Below are positions 4,869-6,494 of a stretch of DNA of 6,494 nucleotides, piece by piece. Each line of letters starts with the position of its first letter. The stretch's first letter is position 1. The position numbers were made by a program, and so were the translations under genes. The notes below the pieces were generated by a model, which worked only from the letters and a program-made list of their open reading frames with translations, was not told where the DNA came from and made no database searches. The DNA is from Gallionella sp. UBA4737 (GTDB taxonomy: Bacteria > Pseudomonadota > Gammaproteobacteria > Burkholderiales > Gallionellaceae): positions 24,687 to 31,180 of the forward strand of contig DHIV01000037.1 in the NCBI GenBank assembly GCA_002403995.1. Reading direction: 5' to 3'.

Positions 4869-4897
4869 ATAATACATATATTATGCATATAGTGCAA
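4869..4897 (-). promoter_or_regulatory. candidate brnTA promoter and palindromic A/T-rich operator
   Basis: On the minus strand TTGCAC (4897 to 4892) and TATTAT (4874 to 4869) are spaced by 17 bases. This would place the transcription start within a few bases of the brnT ATG, giving a nearly leaderless message. The spacer and -10 contain alternating ATRCATAT motifs (ATACATAT and ATGCATAT) that form an imperfect palindrome. That is a reasonable site for autoregulation by BrnA, by analogy with known brnTA operons. Confidence 0.4.
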
Positions 4898-4899
4898 TC

Positions 4900-5053
4900 G
4901 CCCTAATTTCTTCACCAAACTTTGGCCCTTGGTAAAATATTTATAGGGTGTGTTCCACGCACCCTACATTGAGTATTTAAGGGGTAGCATCGGATTTTTT
5001 CTTGGACTTTTTCATTTCGCCGACACCCTTGGATAATGATTTGATGCTGACCC
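4900..5053 (+). repeat. long repeat element, copy 2 (ends in repeat A copy 7)
   Basis: It aligns with 2293-2434 but has lost 26 bases from the hairpin, leaving TAGGGTGTG-TTCCA-CGCACCCTA, a simple 9-bp imperfect hairpin (about 4953-4975). The right side is the most complete repeat A: TGGACTTTTTCATTTCGCC, then GACACCCTTGGATAATG, then ATTTGATGCTGACCC. It occupies most of the interval between the brnT promoter and the TPR gene's 3' side. Confidence 0.85.
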
Positions 5054-5081
5054 TAATGGCAGTGAATCAATTGGAATATCA

Positions 5082-5168
5082 AGCTGAAGTTACGGTTTTG
5101 AACTGGCTGAATCAAATGTGCCGGAGCCGAATTATTTTATAGGAATTGCTCGCGCGGAGGAAATATAA
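5082..5168 (+). pseudogene. possible 3' relic of an unknown gene
   Basis: After an in-frame TGA (5085-5087), a plus-strand frame reads SYGFELAESNVPEPNYFIGI then ARAEEI and stops at 5166-5168. There is no start codon with a ribosome binding site. The short peptide is protein-like in composition, and the position right after repeat A copy 7 mirrors the relics at 2432 and 3982. It is short, so chance cannot be excluded. Confidence 0.2.
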
Positions 5169-5179
5169 ATTGACTCTTT

Positions 5180-6142
5180 TTACTCCGTGGTATCTTTTAC
5201 TCCGCTTCTGGCTTCAGCGGCGGTAGCAATTGCCGCCCAGGATCCCGTGGGACATTGCCTAACCGCCCTGTTAAAGAAATCTCTCGCCTTATCTTTATCC
5301 TCGCCGAGCAAGCTCCACTCTCCTGAATAGAAGTCAGCCTCGCACATCTGTTCTTTCTGTATGCCGGCGTTGGCATCTGCCGCTTTCTCGAATATAGTGG
5401 CCGTACTGCTCTTGCCAAGAAGCATGGCAATTACCGGAGCAGGCCATTTGGCCGCGTCCATGGCGTTGCTGTCCACTGCAAGCTTGGCTTCAGGATCCGA
5501 AACGCCGGATCTGGCACGTGACAAATAAAGCAGGATAATGGCGGCACCATCCTGTGAAAGTTGAAGCTTTTGTGCGAAATCCGTTGCGGCGATTCCAAAA
5601 TTTCCAAGACTGAACTCGGCTAGCCCGCGGTAAAAGAACGCAACCGTATCATGTTTGTTCACGCGGATCGCGTCATTGAAGTCGGCGACCGCCTTGTCGT
5701 ATTCGCCCTTGTTTATCCATGCCACGCCGCGACCATCGAAGGTTTCCGCATCCTGCGCGTTGAAACGGATCGCTTTATCGAAGTCCGCGATGGCCCTGTC
5801 GTATTCCCCCTTTTTGACCCATGCCACTCCGCGGCTATGGTAGGCATCCACAAGGTGCGGATTAAAGCGGATCGCGTCGTTATAGTCGGCTATCGCCTTG
5901 TCATACTCCCCGCTGTTCGCCCATGCAAGACCACGGTCAAAATGCGCCGTGGCCAGATCGCCATTTACAATCTGGCCGGAATCAAGCGCACGGGTTAAAA
6001 GACGTATTGCCCCCGCATTATTGCCGCTCCTCAGTTCAGCTATGCCTGCCTGGGCATCGTCGTACCCATTTGCCATTGCAGGATCGCCGAACGAAATCAA
6101 AAGCAAGGGACATATCAAGAACACCTGAATCTTGTTCAACAT
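5180..6142 (-). CDS. exported tetratricopeptide-repeat protein
   Basis: The product is 320 residues from the ATG at 6140-6142, preceded by AAAGGTGG eight bases upstream; a GTG at 6152-6154 is the alternative. Residues 1-24 are a Sec signal peptide (K4, hydrophobic 5-18, cleavage after A-M-A), so the protein is periplasmic. A degenerate TPR at about 27-60 is followed by three near-identical 34-residue TPRs (63-96, 97-130, 131-164; each with GxAWxxxGEYDKAIADFxDAIRxN) and a weaker one (165-198). The rest (199-320) has helical pairs with WPAPVIAMLLG and a final TPR-like pair (FYSGEWSLLGEDKDKARDFF), plus Cys267 and Cys297, a possible disulfide. TPR scaffolds bind partner proteins or peptides; the partner is unknown. 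No operon partner is visible. Confidence 0.9.
   Translation of the reverse strand: MLNKIQVFLICPLLLISFGDPAMANGYDDAQAGIAELRSGNNAGAIRLLTRALDSGQIVNGDLATAHFDRGLAWANSGEYDKAIADYNDAIRFNPHLVDAYHSRGVAWVKKGEYDRAIADFDKAIRFNAQDAETFDGRGVAWINKGEYDKAVADFNDAIRVNKHDTVAFFYRGLAEFSLGNFGIAATDFAQKLQLSQDGAAIILLYLSRARSGVSDPEAKLAVDSNAMDAAKWPAPVIAMLLGKSSTATIFEKAADANAGIQKEQMCEADFYSGEWSLLGEDKDKARDFFNRAVRQCPTGSWAAIATAAEARSGVKDTTE
5651..5956 (-). repeat. 102-nt coding repeats, three units, within the TPR gene
   Basis: Units at 5855-5956, 5753-5854 and 5651-5752 encode the three most similar TPRs. Blocks such as GACAAGGCGATAGCCGACT and GCGATCCGCTTTAA recur with few changes, so the units arose by recent internal duplication and could vary in number between strains. 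Confidence 0.65.
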
Positions 6143-6150
6143 TTTCTCGG

Positions 6151-6190
6151 CCACCTTTGGATGAATATTTGGTGCTGATTACTTTAATTT
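6151..6190 (+). repeat. dispersed repeat A, copy 8 (degenerate right part)
   Basis: CACCTTTGGATGAATATTTG followed by GTGCTGATTACTTTAATTT matches CACCCTTGGATAATGATTTG and ATGCTGACCCCTTTAATTT with several changes. It overlaps the ribosome-binding region of the TPR gene, so it may be a very old copy that now supplies part of that gene's leader. Confidence 0.5.
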
Positions 6191-6267
6191 CTGGGAAACC
6201 GTGTTTTGCCCTCTAATGTTAATCGTGCGGATAAACAAAAATCGACTCCGGTACCGTTAAAACACCT

Positions 6268-6280
6268 GGGGCGGAGCCCC
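6268..6280. repeat. short GC palindrome repeat D, copy 3
   Basis: GGGGCGGAGCCCC is the inverse of the GGGGCTCCGCCCC form. Only 20 bases separate it from copy 4 in the opposite sense, so the two could pair to form a larger hairpin downstream of the DUF805 gene. Confidence 0.5.
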
Positions 6281-6300
6281 ATTCATTCCACTAAATCACA

Positions 6301-6320
6301 GGCTCCGTCCCATGTAATTT
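6301..6320 (+). repeat. short GC palindrome repeat D, copy 4
   Basis: GGCTCCGTCCCATGTAATTT matches 4183-4203 with a single base missing. It lies just beyond the stop codon of the minus-strand DUF805 gene. No T-run supports a terminator. Confidence 0.6.
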
Positions 6321-6334
6321 TCTGGGATGTCGAA

Positions 6335-6494
6335 TCAAGTATATTCGGATTGACTGGCCGATTCCTGAACGCACCAGACAATCATTATGATCCATCCGAT
6401 CACGGGAATAATTCCAATGAGTTGCCACCAACCCGATCTGTTTGTATCGTGCAGTCGTCGCGCTGTGACAGCAATATAAGGAAGTAGAGTGCCG
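6335..6494 (-). CDS. DUF805 family inner-membrane protein, C-terminal part
   Basis: A minus-strand frame enters from the right edge and ends at the TGA at 6335-6337, giving 52 residues. It holds the family signature AVTARRLHDTNRSGWWQLIG followed by a hydrophobic segment (IIPVIGWIIMIVWCV) and a short polar tail. In DUF805 proteins (YhaH/YiiR-like, about 110-150 residues) this arginine-aspartate loop and last membrane helix form the C-terminal third. The function of the family is not established. The start lies outside the window. Confidence 0.85.
   Translation of the reverse strand, partial: GTLLPYIAVTARRLHDTNRSGWWQLIGIIPVIGWIIMIVWCVQESASQSEYT

Noticed and set aside
361..6190. Integron cassette array with attC sites
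   Set aside because: The layout suggests cassettes, but I found no paired RYYYAAC/GTTRRRY core sites at the junctions, the genes face both ways and no integrase is present.
5651..6216. Several plus-strand frames opposite the TPR gene
   Set aside because: They mirror the 102-nt TPR repeats and carry no independent signal.
6206..6487. Plus-strand 93-residue frame at the right end
   Set aside because: It runs opposite the DUF805 signature on the minus strand and has no recognisable features.

Overview
The window looks like an accessory, repeat-rich stretch of a Gram-negative proteobacterial chromosome, probably beta- or gammaproteobacterial. The grounds are a Sec-exported class I-type copper nitrite reductase, a lipoprotein with a Cys30 lipobox, a BrnT/BrnA toxin-antitoxin pair, a TumE-type toxin-antitoxin pair, a DUF805 membrane protein and purine-rich Shine-Dalgarno sites. 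The taxon cannot be fixed from the sequence alone. No rRNA, tRNA, CRISPR array, transposase or integrase is visible.

Layout. 1-149 (minus): N-terminal part of a small conserved hypothetical protein. 421-732 (minus): small lipoprotein. 1039-2130 (minus): nirK, with a plausible promoter and palindromic operator upstream. 2432-2655 (plus): truncated, frameshifted TumE-type toxin relic, overlapped by its intact helix-turn-helix antitoxin at 2639-3007. 3125-3889 (minus): membrane-anchored alpha/beta hydrolase. 3982-4143 (plus): 3' relic of an unknown gene. 4335-4863 (minus): brnT-brnA operon. 5180-6142 (minus): exported TPR protein. 6335-6494 (minus): C-terminal end of a DUF805 protein that enters from the right edge.

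Almost every junction between genes holds a copy or fragment of one short dispersed repeat family, here called A. Its core reads roughly TTTCATTTCGCCGACACCC, then TTGGATAATG, then GATGCTGACCCC. I count eight recognisable copies, all in the same orientation although the genes face both ways. Two copies (2293-2434 and 4900-5053) are the right end of a longer element that contains a hairpin. One hairpin is a perfect 23-bp inverted repeat; the other has lost exactly 26 nt between short direct repeats. GACCCC- or GGCCCC-type ends are often followed by 14-15-nt tandem duplications. Gene 3' ends or gene relics begin directly after the element's right end, which suggests these elements have truncated or joined genes.

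Functionally the genes do not form one pathway. NirK is the only clear respiratory enzyme; no nor, nirV or regulator gene is beside it. The two toxin-antitoxin modules, the hydrolase, the TPR protein and the lipoprotein look like independent cargo separated by repeats. The features of most interest are the repeat system, the decayed toxin with a retained antitoxin, and the nirK promoter architecture.
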